The notes beneath the pieces are model-generated. The model was not told where the DNA came from. It saw only the letters and a list, made by a program, of their open reading frames with translations, and ran no database searches. From Beta vulgaris subsp. vulgaris (lineage: Eukaryota; Streptophyta; Magnoliopsida; Caryophyllales; Amaranthaceae), in contig NC_079202.1 in assembly GCF_026745355.1 (NCBI RefSeq), positions 26,109,835-26,173,834 on the forward strand: a stretch of DNA of 64,000 nt, in the 5' to 3' direction. The position numbers and the translations under genes are program-made. This document shows, one piece after another, positions 23,153 to 34,317 of this stretch. The number at the start of each line of letters is the position of its first letter. The first letter of the stretch is position 1.

Positions 23153-24874
23153 TGTAACAGCCCCAAATTACTCACTTTTAAATAGATAATTTAATAAATA
23201 ATATTTGAGTAATTTTAGGAGTATTACCGCCACGTGACTAACACGCTTTCAACAACCAACTACTAACTAACCAAAATAACTTGCAGCGGAAGACTTTAAC
23301 CAAAAATAATAATACTTCTTTATTAATAAAAGTAAATATTGTCTCAAAACTCAAGATAAATGAAACACTCTAATCTAGGTGAAGATCCCCTTCCTAGTAT
23401 GCTCCCATGCACATCTAAATTCACCTGCAAATATGCTTACCAAAAAGGTAAACAGGGCAAAGCCAAATAGGAAAAATAAAATACGTGTCAGTATAAAACT
23501 GAGTACGAAATGTACTAGATAAGTAACACATTTGTTAGTTCGTCACAATTTTTCATTTCGAAAACTCCATCACCAATAATTCAAGAATAACTCTTTAAGA
23601 ATAAACTATTTTCAAACACTTAATAATAATTCCAAGAATAACATTTTAAGAACAAACTCTTTCCAAACATTTGAATAGTAATTCAAGAACAACCTTTTAA
23701 GAACAAACTCTTTCCAAACACTTGAATAGTAATTCAAGAATAACCTTTTAAAAATAAACTCTTTCCAAATAACTTGGATTAAAAATAATCCTGAAAACAA
23801 TTCCTCTTCTTATCTCCCCTTCTATTTTGCTAAGTGTGCACACCCCCCAAGCTAGTCATCCCATCACGGAGCTATATCAAGGGGTAACTATAATTGCCAA
23901 CAATTGGACTTTAAATCTCTTGATATTAATCAAGCGAAATAATAATAATATGACTTGTAAGTCATGAATAAACCTCATTTTCTCATAAACAACTTTTTGA
24001 ACATTCAAAGTTCATAAAAACCAATCAACCTTTTCTTGTAAAAATAATTTAATTTTCCAAAAAGGATAACGAAACTTCTATATAAAATGATTGATAAAAC
24101 CATTCTTTCTTTTCACTTCCAAGAGTGAATAATAAAATATTATAATCATTTCAAACCAAATTTCTAAACCAATCCAACCATTACATAACGTACCTTGATC
24201 TTGCACAAAAAGTATACTAGTATCTCCACTTAGTCTTAATCTTGAACGATCTCCTAACAAACCAATAATAAAAATCTAATAAGTAACTTATAACATGAAC
24301 TTAATCATGAATGTAAACATGAATAACCTATCATGAGCATAATATTTTGAGTAAGAAACATGGAAAATCTTTTTCTTTTCTTAACCCAAAGAGAATTAGA
24401 ACTTGAATAAGAAATATAAAACTAGAATATATAAGAAGAGAAAGAAGAACCTTGAAGTATGAATTCTCCAAAGTTTTTGTGTGGAAAAGATGGCTAAAGG
24501 TGTGGGTATTTATAGGAGTAGAATAGGTAGTACTTAATTTTCAAAATTAAAGAGTTTGTAACCTTCACCATAAATTAGGAGATTAAACCAAGATTTGTAA
24601 CCTTCATCGTAAATTTGGAAAACAAAACTCCCCCATTTACTTCACAATCCCGTCAAACATGATGGCCTAAAAAAAAATTTTTTTTTTTGATTTTTTGAAT
24701 AATTTTGACTAGGATTTAAAACCAAAAGTTTAACAAATCCAATTTTGGCGCCATCTTCTGCCAAAATAATTTAAAACAAGTGAAATTGCTAAAATAACCT
24801 TTGCTTAAAATATTTATTTTAGAAAATAAATATTTTAATTAATAAATAAATTCTTGAAAATATGATGTATTACA
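23153..24874 (-). repeat. 5' LTR of the Tekay-like element
   Basis: 1722 bp, beginning TGTAACAGCCCC next to the primer-binding site and ending TGTATTACA before the GAAAT duplication. It aligns with 15820-17572; a deletion near 24185 removes about 50 bp present at 16845-16900. Confidence 0.9.
23573..23770. repeat. Second copy of the LTR tandem repeat
   Basis: Matches 16237-16440. Frames through it on the minus strand (23612-23800) are repetitive translations, not a gene. Confidence 0.8.
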
Positions 24875-25584
24875 GAAATTTGCTATTGTTTGTTATATTT
24901 TGGGTGGTACTTCATAATGTCATGGAGGGGTTCATTAATCGCATTTGGGGTACAATAGGAGTAGACAAGGCAGCTTTGGCTGGGAAGGGGGTTTACCTTG
25001 TTCATTTCACAAGATTGCTCAGAAAGTCCTACATGAGGGTCCCTATTTTACTTGACTCGAAACCTATTATTTTGAAAGAATGGCATGAAGACATGAATCT
25101 AGTGAAAGATCATGTTCAACTGGTTCTTATTTGGGTAAAGTTGCAGGGGTTAGATGTGAAATATTGGGGTGAAAAGAGATTAAGTAAGATTGTTAAGGCT
25201 CTAGGTAGATTGGTTAAGGTTGATCAGACAATAAAAAATAGAGACAAACTCTTCTTTGCTAGAGTTATGATTGAAGTTAGCATGAATCGATTATTTCTTG
25301 AGAATTTTCAATTTAAGGGTGAAATTGCTGAGAAAAAAGTGGAGTATGAGTGGCTTCCAATCTCTTGTTCACTTTGTAAAGGCATGGGACATGATGAGAG
25401 GCAGTGTATGAAGAAAGTTGTAGCTACAAAGAAACATTGGGTTCTAAAGGTTCCTAACCAAAGTGCACCTCAAAAGAAGGCTGTAGATGACCAGGAGGAT
25501 GGGTTTGTACAGGCTGAAAGTTTCAGTAATACAGAAAGCACTCAACTACGACCTATCATCAAGTTAATAGATTTCAAGCCTTAA
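24875..25584 (+). pseudogene. LINE-1 ORF1, C-terminal part with CCHC knuckle
   Basis: Resumes after the GAAAT duplication. A frameshift lies within about 40 bases (near 24912). The frame then reads FINRIWGTIGVDKAAL, WHEDMNLVKDHVQLVLIWVK and a long basic helix region, as in DUF4283-type ORF1 proteins. At about 25366-25410 is a CSLCKGMGHDERQC knuckle, a perfect C-x2-C-x4-H-x4-C that binds LINE RNA. The tail is charged and ends at 25584. Together with 15405-15819 it forms one ORF1. Confidence 0.85.
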
Positions 25585-25699
25585 ATGACATGCCTAAAGG
25601 ATCAAGAGGTATTTTTATCAGAATTGGAGGAGATAATCATGTTCAAGAGGTATTAGAGGGGGCTAAGGATCAAGGTGTAGCCATTCCCTCCTGAGCCTA

Positions 25700-28600
25700 A
25701 AGGAAAGCCTTCTTAGCTGGAATGTAAGGGGCTAAACAACAAACCCAAGCAAAATTATTTGGATCAGATTCTATAAAATCAAGATGTTTAGCCTCCTTGA
25801 AACAAAAGTGAGACCTTCTAAATTGGGTAATCTCTACCTAAGAATGTGCCTTTGTTGGAATTTCACTACCAAAATTAGTCATTGTAGTACTGGAAGAATT
25901 GTTGTTGCCTGTGATCCTCTCTTTTTTGAGGTTGATATAAAAACAATGAGTGACCAGCTCATTAACTGTTTCATTACTTCAAAAGGGGAGGGAAAAAGAT
26001 TTTACTACATATTCATTTATGACAGCAATGATAAGAAAGCCAGGATGGAAATTTGGATTCATTTAGTTGAATTTGCTAGAAGTCTGAATGATGCTTGGAT
26101 TGTAATGGAGGATATTAAATAAACATGGGCTGGGCCGAGCCTGTGCACTGGCTTTGAGCACCAGCGGGCTGGGCCAGGCACGAGCCCGTGAATGGCGGGC
26201 TTGTGCCCCCCTGCGGGCATGACCCATGTTTTTGTTATTTTTTTTTGGCAATTTTAGACTAAAAAACAAAGAATAGGGGTATGTGGCCCGCAGGCCATAT
26301 ATGCGGGCCCGTTCCGGGATAGGCCTGAAATAAAATTTCTATACCGTGGTAGGCCCATGGCCCATGTAGCGGACAACTAGGCCGGGCCCAAATCGTGTCG
26401 GGTGAGAATGACGGGCAACGGATCGGGCTTAACCCTGCTGGCCACACCCATGGCCACCTATAATTTTAATGCTATAATGGAAATTTGAGATAGAGTTGGA
26501 GGAGCTCTAGTGAGAATGAGGGATATCAAGCTATTACATAATGTATGCTTACCTACAATTTGTCTACTCAAAAAACATTGGGGAATCAATTTACTTGGAA
26601 CAATAAACAAGAGAGAGATGCAAGAGTCTTCTCCCAAATTGATAGAGTGCTATATAATCAAGCGTTGGATGCTATGTTTCCCACTTCTGAAGCCACTTAT
26701 CATGCAGAAGGTGACTTTGATCATTGTCCAACGATTGTAAGCCAATACTATGATGCTCCAGTGAGGAGACCATTCAAGTTTTACAATTTGTGTACTAAAG
26801 ATGAAAATTTTATGACATTAGTTGCTCAAAAATTGGGATAAGACTGTTCACGGATGTAAAATGTTTAGGGTCATTCAAAGACTTAAATGGCTCAAATATG
26901 ACCTTAAGTTGTTGAATCAAAAGGGTTTCAATGATGTGAAAGATGAAAGCCGGAAATGGAAGGCTCGGTTGGATGATATACAAAAGCAACTTCATGAGAA
27001 TCCTAGCAATAGCAGCCTTACCACAATAGAGAAATAAGTTGCTCATCAATATAGAGAGGCTCATTAAAAACATATCTTTTTTTTTTTGCAACAAATAGCC
27101 AAGCTTGACTGGTTTGAATGTGGAGATGAAAACACCAAGCTTTTTTATCAAAGCATTAGGCAAAAGAGGAGGCACAATAACATTCACTCTATCCAGGTTA
27201 AAGATGGAAAGTTGGTGAATACCAGTGAAGGAGTGCAACAAGCTTTCACTCAATTTTACTCATCCTTGTTAGGCTCTACTCTTGAACATAGAAGCCATGT
27301 TTTGCCAGTGATAATGGACAGAGGTGCCAGGCTAACTGATGCTCACACGGAGATTTTGAAACGTGACCTTAGCTTAGAAGAGATTAAAAAGGCTTTAATG
27401 GACATCCCCAACAACAAGGCTCCAGGTTTAGATAGCTACAACAACTTATTTTTCAAGGCTACTTGGCCCATTGTTCAAAATAATGTGAGTGAAGCCATTA
27501 AGGATTTTTTCACAACTAGGAAAATTTTAAGAGAGGTTAATGTCAATTACTATTGTTCCAAAGGTTCCAGTGCTTACTTCAATAGGAGACTACATGCCAA
27601 TAGCCTACTGTTCTACCTTGCATAAATGTATCTCCAAGCTCATCTACCAAAGACTTAGCCAGGTTCTCCCAGATATCATATCTTAGAACCAAGGAGCCTT
27701 TGTCTTAGGCAGATCCATATATCATTCATCATGTCCTTATCTGTCAGGACTTGATCAAAATTCCAGAAAAATGCACCTCCTTGTTGTCTGATGAAGCCGG
27801 GCGTTAAAAAGGCATTTGACACAGTTGAATGTGAATTCATCAGAGAAATTATGAATTGGCTTGGATTTCCTAGTTTCTGCACTCAACTTATCATGACCTG
27901 TTAAGATATTCAATCATGATCAATGACTGTCTAACAAAGCTGATCCAGCCTAAAAGAGGCCTCAGACAAGGGGACCCTATGTCCCCTCTACTTTTAACTC
28001 CATGTATGGAATATTTCTCAACATGTATGCAAATTGTTGGTGATCATCCTCACTTTCAATTTTACTCCAGCGGTAGATATCTCAAGCTTAACCACTTGTG
28101 TTTTGCTGATGATCTACTCATGTTTTGTAAGGGTGATATGCAAGTTGTTCAAATTATGTTGAGTGCCTCCCAAACCTTTTATGATACTACAAGGCTAAGT
28201 GTGAATCTAGCCAAGTCTTCTATTTGTTGTTGTGGAATGGATGATAACACCAGGAACTCTATTGATAGGCTCTCAGGCTTCTTCTTTAGTGATCTTCCAT
28301 TCAGATACCTTGCTGTTCCTATCAGTATTAGGAAGCTCCATGTTGGTGAGTGTGAGAATTTGGTCAACAACTTGGTGGCTAAGATTAAAATATGGAGTTC
28401 AAGGCATCTTTTGTTTGCAAGGAGAATCCAGCTTGTAAACTCAGTTCTTATGAGCATTAGTGTCTACTAGAATAAGATGTTCATTCTCCCTAAAAAAAGT
28501 CATCAATAGAATCAATGATGTTTGTAGAGTTTTCTATGGTTTGGCAGCTATGATGAAAGTAGACCAGGGCCAGTGGCTTGGAACACACTTTGTCTCAAGA

Positions 28601-29243
28601 AGAATCAAGGTGATCTGGGGTTTAGAAATTTGGCTTTGTGGAACATAGTTGTAGTTGGTAAACTAGCCAGGGCAATAGTGCAAAAACAAGATAACCTGTA
28701 GGTGAAATGGGTCCATGCTATCTATGTCAAGGACAAAAACTGGCTGGTGTATCAATATCCAGTCAATGCTAGCTGGGCTATGAAGTATATTTGCAGAGCC
28801 AAGGAGGCTTGTACAGTTAGATTCAACTCCATAGCATGGCTCCCTGCTAATTCTTTCTCAATTGGAGGTACTAATAAACTTCTATGTGAATCTCAGAAAA
28901 AGGTGAACTGGCACACATATGTATGGAATAGGTTTTTTATTCAAAAAACACATGTTTATACTATGGCTCACTCTACATGTTATGCTGAAAACTAGAGATA
29001 GAATTTCGAAGTATGTCGTTTGTGATGGCATTCAATGCCCTATTTGTAACCAACCTCCAGATGCGATCACTCATAATTTTTTTTCTGAGTATGCCTCCAG
29101 TCAGAAATGCTTCATTGGCATTCTCTTATGGCTTGACATTAAGAATATCAAGCTCAGGCGATACACTATGCTTGGCTAGGTATAAAAATTGTAAACCTTC
29201 ATTCAAAAAGAAAGTGTTTTTTGCTGCTACTACCTCAATTGCA
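25700..29243 (+). pseudogene. LINE-1 ORF2: endonuclease, reverse transcriptase, zf-RVT
   Basis: The APE endonuclease starts near 25706 (LSWNVRGLNN), with SLLETKV at about 25790. The conserved GDFNAI site near 26110-26475 is split by a hAT-like MITE. The domain resumes with FSQIDRVLYNQ and HAEGDFDHCP. Reverse transcriptase: LDWFECGDENTKLFYQ (27108), KAPGLDSYNNLFFKATWP (27417), GLRQGDPMSPLL (27959) and the catalytic CFADDLLMF (28100-28125). The thumb, with WSSRHLLFARRIQLVNSVLM, follows. At the end, VKWVHAIYVKDKNW and a C-rich zf-RVT segment (CDGIQCPICNQPPDAITH) are recognisable. Stops and shifts occur near 26130, 27060, 27625-27910, 28470 and 28990. The 3' end is cut at about 29243. Confidence 0.87.
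26119..26461. mobile_element. GC-rich hAT-like MITE inside LINE-1 endonuclease
   Basis: About 343 bp of DNA rich in GGGC and GCCC interrupts ORF2 at the GDFNAI codons. The flanks are GATATTAA (26111-26118) and AATTTTAA (26462-26469). Both are one mutation from the GATTTTAA expected in an intact LINE, so they look like a decayed 8-bp duplication, as hAT elements make. Ends are loosely inverted (ATAAACATGGGC on the left, ATAGGTGGCCATGGG in reverse complement on the right). It has no coding capacity. The class call rests mainly on target length and GC-rich style. Confidence 0.6.
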
Positions 29244-29965
29244 TGCATAAGACCATAAAAAGAAAGCCTTTTATGAACATCATCGGTAAATTCATGGTCA
29301 AGTAATTGCGACATCGTGGAACTAAGATAAATCAAACATTGTAAAAAATCCCAAATGCAAAACTTGCTCCACATGCTAAGAAATTTAAAAGCATCACACT
29401 TTTCATTCACAAGTAAAAACGATATGAATTGACTTGTGGCAGTTGCACTTCATAAAGTTGAAAACTTTAGATTAAACTAATTGCTCCACATAATTCAATA
29501 TTGAAAATACCACCAGCAAAATTAGTAAAATAGGGAAAAACTAAATCATATATCACAAAATTTCTAACATCTTAATCCGTAGCACATGATTAACAAAATA
29601 CCAATCAAATTAAAAGCCCAAACCACCACCTAAAAACTTTGTCAATACGGAATTGCAGCATCAACACATTAAAACAATGGAATGCCTCGATATATTCATG
29701 CCATTCAACAAATTAGTAGAACTCTAATAACTAACTAATCTAATATGAAGTAGGCTCTGATAGAAATTGTAGATATAATCCAAACTAGAGGCTTCATACT
29801 ATATTAATTAGTATAACAAATTTCGGAAGCAAAACCTGATACGATCCATTGAACAGATGAGTGGTGGGTTTTGAACTGTGCAACTCTATAGAATATTCTT
29901 CAATATTCTACGGATAATGAATGGTCAAATACAATAGGCAACCATATGAGTTATAGATCATAATA
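29240..29965 (-). repeat. Retroelement remnant, copy B
   Basis: Matches 13041-13770. It begins at the point where LINE-1 coding stops, sharing GCATG(A/C)ATAAGACCAT with copy A. A degenerate primer-site-like GGCTCTGAT (near 29753) is followed by TGTAGATATAATCC at 29768. Confidence 0.6.
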
Positions 29966-30411
29966 ATGCAGGGAGTTAGTATAATGTATACAACACTTAC
30001 CGTCGCATGAATATCTTAAAAACCTACATCATGAATATAATGTTAATATTAGTAACTTCAATAAAGTAATAAATAAAGAAAGAAAATAAAATAAATAAAG
30101 TTTGTGAATTTAATAGACCCTCAAAAATTATACCATCGTCTGTAGTCGTTGATTTGTATGGATCTTGAAATGAATAATTGAACAAGCCCTCAAAAATATT
30201 GTTTTGTATGCGTCTTTGCATCAAGTAAAAATAATATCTATCGTTGTATCTTGTTTTGTAGAGTTTTTGTTGACTGTATTAGGCGTAAGATTTTTTATAT
30301 CAATTATATTAGGTTCAAGATGATGATGATTGGCGTGTGATGATGAATTAAGAGGATGGTGATGATTAGGTGAGCGAGGAAGTATTAGGTATGAACGTGG
30401 GAATTTAATAC
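29966..30411. other. AT-rich spacer
   Basis: A few GATGATGAT runs occur near 30318-30365. No gene or element end was recognised. Confidence 0.4.
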
Positions 30412-30420
30412 TTTTTTTTT

Positions 30421-33400
30421 CTAATTGATAAAATGTTTTCAGCAAGGTATCTGAATTTAACACCACAATCTGGGGAAAAATGTTTCAACCTTCTACTTAA
30501 GCCAAGCTGGGTAAGTAAGGCCTCCAAACAGGATCTCCAAGAAAACACTTTAACTCTAGGAAATACATTCACACTCCAAATAATCTTCCATAAATCATGA
30601 ATCGAAGAGGTGGACTCATCCCTCAAATGCCACACATCATTAACGATTGCATGGTAAGCGGACCTCACCGAATAAACACCATTTTTTCTCAAGATCCCAA
30701 CATAATGAGTCTTACGAAATCTGGTGGCTCAAAGGTATACTCAAAATTCATTCAACTTCAAACGGTAGAAAAAGTTGACAGAGAAGTGCCTCACTCCAGG
30801 ATCTGCTGATCGAATGAATCAAAGTCCCAACCTCCCGCTCGATGTTCGCTTCACCCCTCGAAGATAAAACTTTTCTTGATTGCGAACCTAGGATCCAAAT
30901 ATCTAAACAAACCTTAATCTTCTCACCATCACCCACTCTCCATCTCATACCTCTGTTAAGAACGCATCGAGCTTCTCAAATACCCCTCCAAGTATAACTA
31001 GAAGTAGAGCCTAACCCCGCATTCATAAAGGATGTATTAGGATATAACGAGCCTTCAAGATTTCTTCAATCAAGCTACCTGGATCCATAATGAGTCTCCA
31101 CCCTTGTTTGCGCAAAAAAGCCCAATTAAACATTTTCATATCACGAAATCCAAGGCCTCCTTCAACCTTTGGCCTACACAACTTCTTCCATGCCACCCAA
31201 AGTATTTTCCGCTCACCACCCTTTTGCCCCCACCAAAATTGAGAGATAAGAGATCGAATTTCATCACAAAAAGATGGAAACTTGAACACACTGATAGCGT
31301 AGGCAGGGAGAGATTGGGCCACTGCCTTTATCATGACCACCCTACCCGCTTTAGAAAGCATCATCCCCTTCCACCCTTGAAGTTTCTTCCAAATTTTCTC
31401 CTTAACCCCTCTAGTAATCACCTTTTTAGACCTCCCCACCACTGTAGGAAGACCCAAATACCTATCATGTATATCCACCTCCTGAACACCCAACAAAGAA
31501 GAGATATCTCCTCTTCTAGCAGCACTAACCCCCTTGCTGAAAGAAATCTTAGTCTTATCAAAATTTAGCTTCTAACCTGGAGACCTCTCATATAGATCAA
31601 GGGCTTGTTGAATAGCATGTATATCTGGCATACTAGCTCTTGAAAAAATGATACAATCATCAGCAAATAAGTGGTGCTAACAGCTGGGGCAGTAGGAGTG
31701 ACCCTAATCCCTCTCAATGAACCACTCTCCTCCGCTCTCCTAATCAAATGAGAAAACACTTCAACACATAAAATGAACACATATGGAGATAGAGGATCCC
31801 CTTAGTGAATTCCTCTCTGCGGATAAAACTCAACTGAAGGCTTCCCATTAATCAGCGCTGAAAAGAAGACTGTGAGAACACACTCCATCACTCTATTGAT
31901 CCAACCCGTTTCAAAACCAAATCTAACCATAGTAACATCCAAAAACTCTCACTCCACTGTATCATAAGCTTTTGACATATCAAACTTCATCGCCATACAA
32001 CCCTCATTACTCTTAAGTTGCTTCATATGATGAAATAACTCAAAAGCCACCAAAATGTTATCTGTGATCAAGTGCCCTGGAGTAAAAGCACTCAAATTAA
32101 TTGATACAATTCTGGATAAAAAAGATTTCAGATGATTGGCAAGCACTTTTGAAACCAGCTTGTACACCACATTACACAGAGAAATCGGATGAAACTCAGT
32201 TATACGCTTCGCATTACTCTTTTTGGGGATAAGAGTAATAAAAGTACGATTAAGATACCTAGGGATAGGATCCCCTCTCAGAATCCCCAACACCATCTCT
32301 GTCACAGAATGTCCCACAATATGCAATAAGTCGAAAAAAAAACATTGGACACATATCGTTAGGCCTATGAGCTTTAATAGGATGCATCTGACTCAGAGCC
32401 ACCTTCACTTCCTCCTCTGTATAATCAGCTCTCAACTCAACATTCATATCCTCAGTAACTCGAGCATCAAAATGATCAAGGGCCTCGGCTATCATAGTAG
32501 GTATGCTTGAAATAGGGCACAACAACATAACCAATAACTTCATCTCCCACATGTTCATTCCCCTCATCATCCTTCAACTTGTGAATCGAGTTTTTTCTTT
32601 TCCGCCCTGAAGCTCGTTGATGAAAAAATTTACAATTACGATCACCCTCAGCCAGCCATAAGACTCTAGATCTTTGCTTCCAATAGATCTTTTCTATCGA
32701 TATGAGCCCTGCAATTTCCCTAAGCAATTTTCTTCTCCTCTCCAATTGAATCCTAGTGAGGCTCCCATGATTAAGCTTTTTCAAAGCTTTCCGCTTCTTT
32801 TTCAACTCAGCAAACATTTTCCCAAACCTCCTCTAACTCCAACCGTTCAGCTCAGTGGCACAAGATTCTAACTTCACTCCTAACGAATCTCCCCCCACCC
32901 ATGAACTAGTAATCACCTCCTCACACCATGGTCCACAACTATTCAAATTTAAATGATCGCGACCCCGACTGAAACCCTTCCACTCTTTTCCACAAAGTAA
33001 GCTTAATCGGGGCGTGATCTGACCATTCACGATCCAAGTGCCACAGATGACTATCCAGAAATAAAGATAACCAAGCACTCATACCAAGGGCGTTGTCAAG
33101 TCTGCATTGAACATTCTCATCCAACTCTCTCCCATTATCATAAGTAAACTCATACCCTGAAAAATCAATATCATGGAAACCACAAACATCCACCACCCTG
33201 CGGAAATTCTGGATTTGCCACTTTGCTGTATCATTACCCCCCCCCCCTCCCAGCCATCAGAAGATTCTCATTGAAATAACCAATACAAAGCCAAGGTAAA
33301 TTAGATTTAGTAATCAAAGTAGTTAACAAAGACCAGGACAAGTGACGATTCAGGGTCTCAGGCCAACCATAGAACCCTGTACAACGCCAATCCTCCTCTT

Positions 33401-33790
33401 CCAACCCCTCATGCACAACAACGTCAATATGATGAATAAACATCAATAAAAGATCCACCACCACATCCCTCCTCCACAACATATCCAACCCACTTGAACG
33501 ACTAGTTGAATCAACAACAACACTATGAAAATCTCCCCAACGATCTCGAATCTTCCCAAACTCCATACTAGTTAACTTCGTCTCTGAAAGGAAGACGACA
33601 GAAGGGGAGTCCCTCCGAATAAGGTCACAAATGCTATTAAATGCAGAGGGGTTGCCCAACTCTCTAGAGTTAAAACTCAAAATACTCATTGGCTCGGCGA
33701 GTCTGCTCACTAGCAAATCTCGCCTTACGCCATCCAGCTTCATCGGAACTCGTAGCAGACATCTTAGGTACCTTGGAGACATTCCTCATT
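30421..33790 (-). pseudogene. LINE-2 ORF2: endonuclease, reverse transcriptase, C-terminal domain
   Basis: Endonuclease at 33234-33782: MSILSFNSRELGNPSAF, VVFLSETKL, and WLCIGYFNENLL where active enzymes have GDFNE, so a catalytic aspartate is replaced by tyrosine. Linker and finger segments are at 32476-33196. RT at 31949-32326 has ISLCNVVYKLVSKVLANHLK, FTPGHLITDNILVAFE and MKFDMSKAYDTVE (motif A). The FADD motif survives near 31655-31668 in another frame. The thumb (31023-31496) has DRYLGLPTVVGRSKK and WWGQKGGERKILWVAW. 30748-30948 and 30405-30692 are the C-terminal region (WRVGDGEKIKVCLDIW, VKVFSWRSCLEALLTQL). Frameshifts and stops separate each block. A run of Cs at 33238-33248 marks one break. 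Confidence 0.87.
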
Positions 33791-34317
33791 TCCTCACTTG
33801 CTTCCCTCTCCCTCATGGTCCCCTCCTCTTTAGCTTCATGAAAGTATCTCTTCTCCATAAGATCATTCCCCATACCCCTCGCAATCTTCTTCCACTTTTT
33901 CTTGTTAACTTCTTTCCCCTCCATTCCCTTTTCACCACCCACCCCTCCATCTATCATCATGCCACGACCAACCTCTTGTTGTTCCCCCACCATACCTTCC
34001 TCACTCCTCTCATTCTCACCCACCTTCCCCTCATAGAAAACCACCTTATTGGCCATCCCTTCAGCATGGACTTGCACCCTCTCCTCAACTCTCTATGGCA
34101 ATATGTCAAACCCCTCCTTAGAGACAACACCCGATATCCCTGCCAACAAGCCAACCGTGGGACCCATATTATTCAAATATTTATCACTCAACACATGCAT
34201 ATTATTAAGAGACCATGTCTGAATTGCAAACTTTTCAATTCATCCCTCACTCTACAGATATACTTCATCCTCCAACTTGCTCTTCGTGGGACCCCATAAT
34301 CCCACCATTATGGTGCT
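33784..34317 (-). pseudogene. LINE-2 ORF1, C-terminal tail
   Basis: The minus frame 33670-34077 is rich in G, E and K and includes KKKWKKIARGMGND (about 33880-33920), like the basic tail preceding ORF2 in plant LINEs. Upstream, 34080-34310 holds broken frames consistent with the end of the ORF1 core. No CCHC knuckle was identified. Confidence 0.55.

Larger units (their letters stand above)
15820..24874 (-). mobile_element. Ty3/gypsy chromovirus, Tekay/Del-like, nested in LINE-1
   Basis: 9055 bp with LTRs at 15820-17572 and 23153-24874 and a GAAAT duplication. The primer-binding site (23141-23149) and the purine tract (17573-17590) put it on the minus strand. Minus-strand order is gag, protease, RT, RNase H, integrase, chromodomain, which is the Ty3/gypsy order with the extra C-terminal domain of chromoviruses. 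The chromodomain and the integrase C-terminus are closest to what is known of Tekay/Del elements. All domains are recognisable, but the frame is broken by many stops and shifts, so it is a dead copy. The two LTRs differ by scattered changes, so it is not a recent insertion. Confidence 0.9.
15350..29243 (+). mobile_element. LINE-1: non-LTR retrotransposon split by two later insertions
   Basis: Parts of one plus-strand plant LINE lie at about 15350-15819, 24875-26118 and 26462-29243. They are separated by a Tekay-like LTR element and a hAT-like MITE. The order is ORF1 (DUF4283-type domain plus CCHC knuckle), then ORF2 with endonuclease, reverse transcriptase and the zf-RVT region. The 5' end is a GC-rich leader just before a strong-context ATG at 15405. 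The 3' end is lost: at about 29243 the sequence switches to repeat copy B with no poly(A). Stops and frameshifts make it inactive. Confidence 0.85.
30412..34317 (-). mobile_element. LINE-2: minus-strand non-LTR retrotransposon fragment
   Basis: Minus-strand order from 34317 down is the ORF1 C-terminal tail, then the ORF2 endonuclease, RT and zf-RVT-like region. It ends at 30412-30420 in nine Ts (nine As on the element strand) that may be a short poly(A). It belongs to a different LINE family from LINE-1 and LINE-3, judging by endonuclease and RT wording. The 5' boundary with LINE-3 at about 34317 shows no clear target duplication. Confidence 0.75.
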
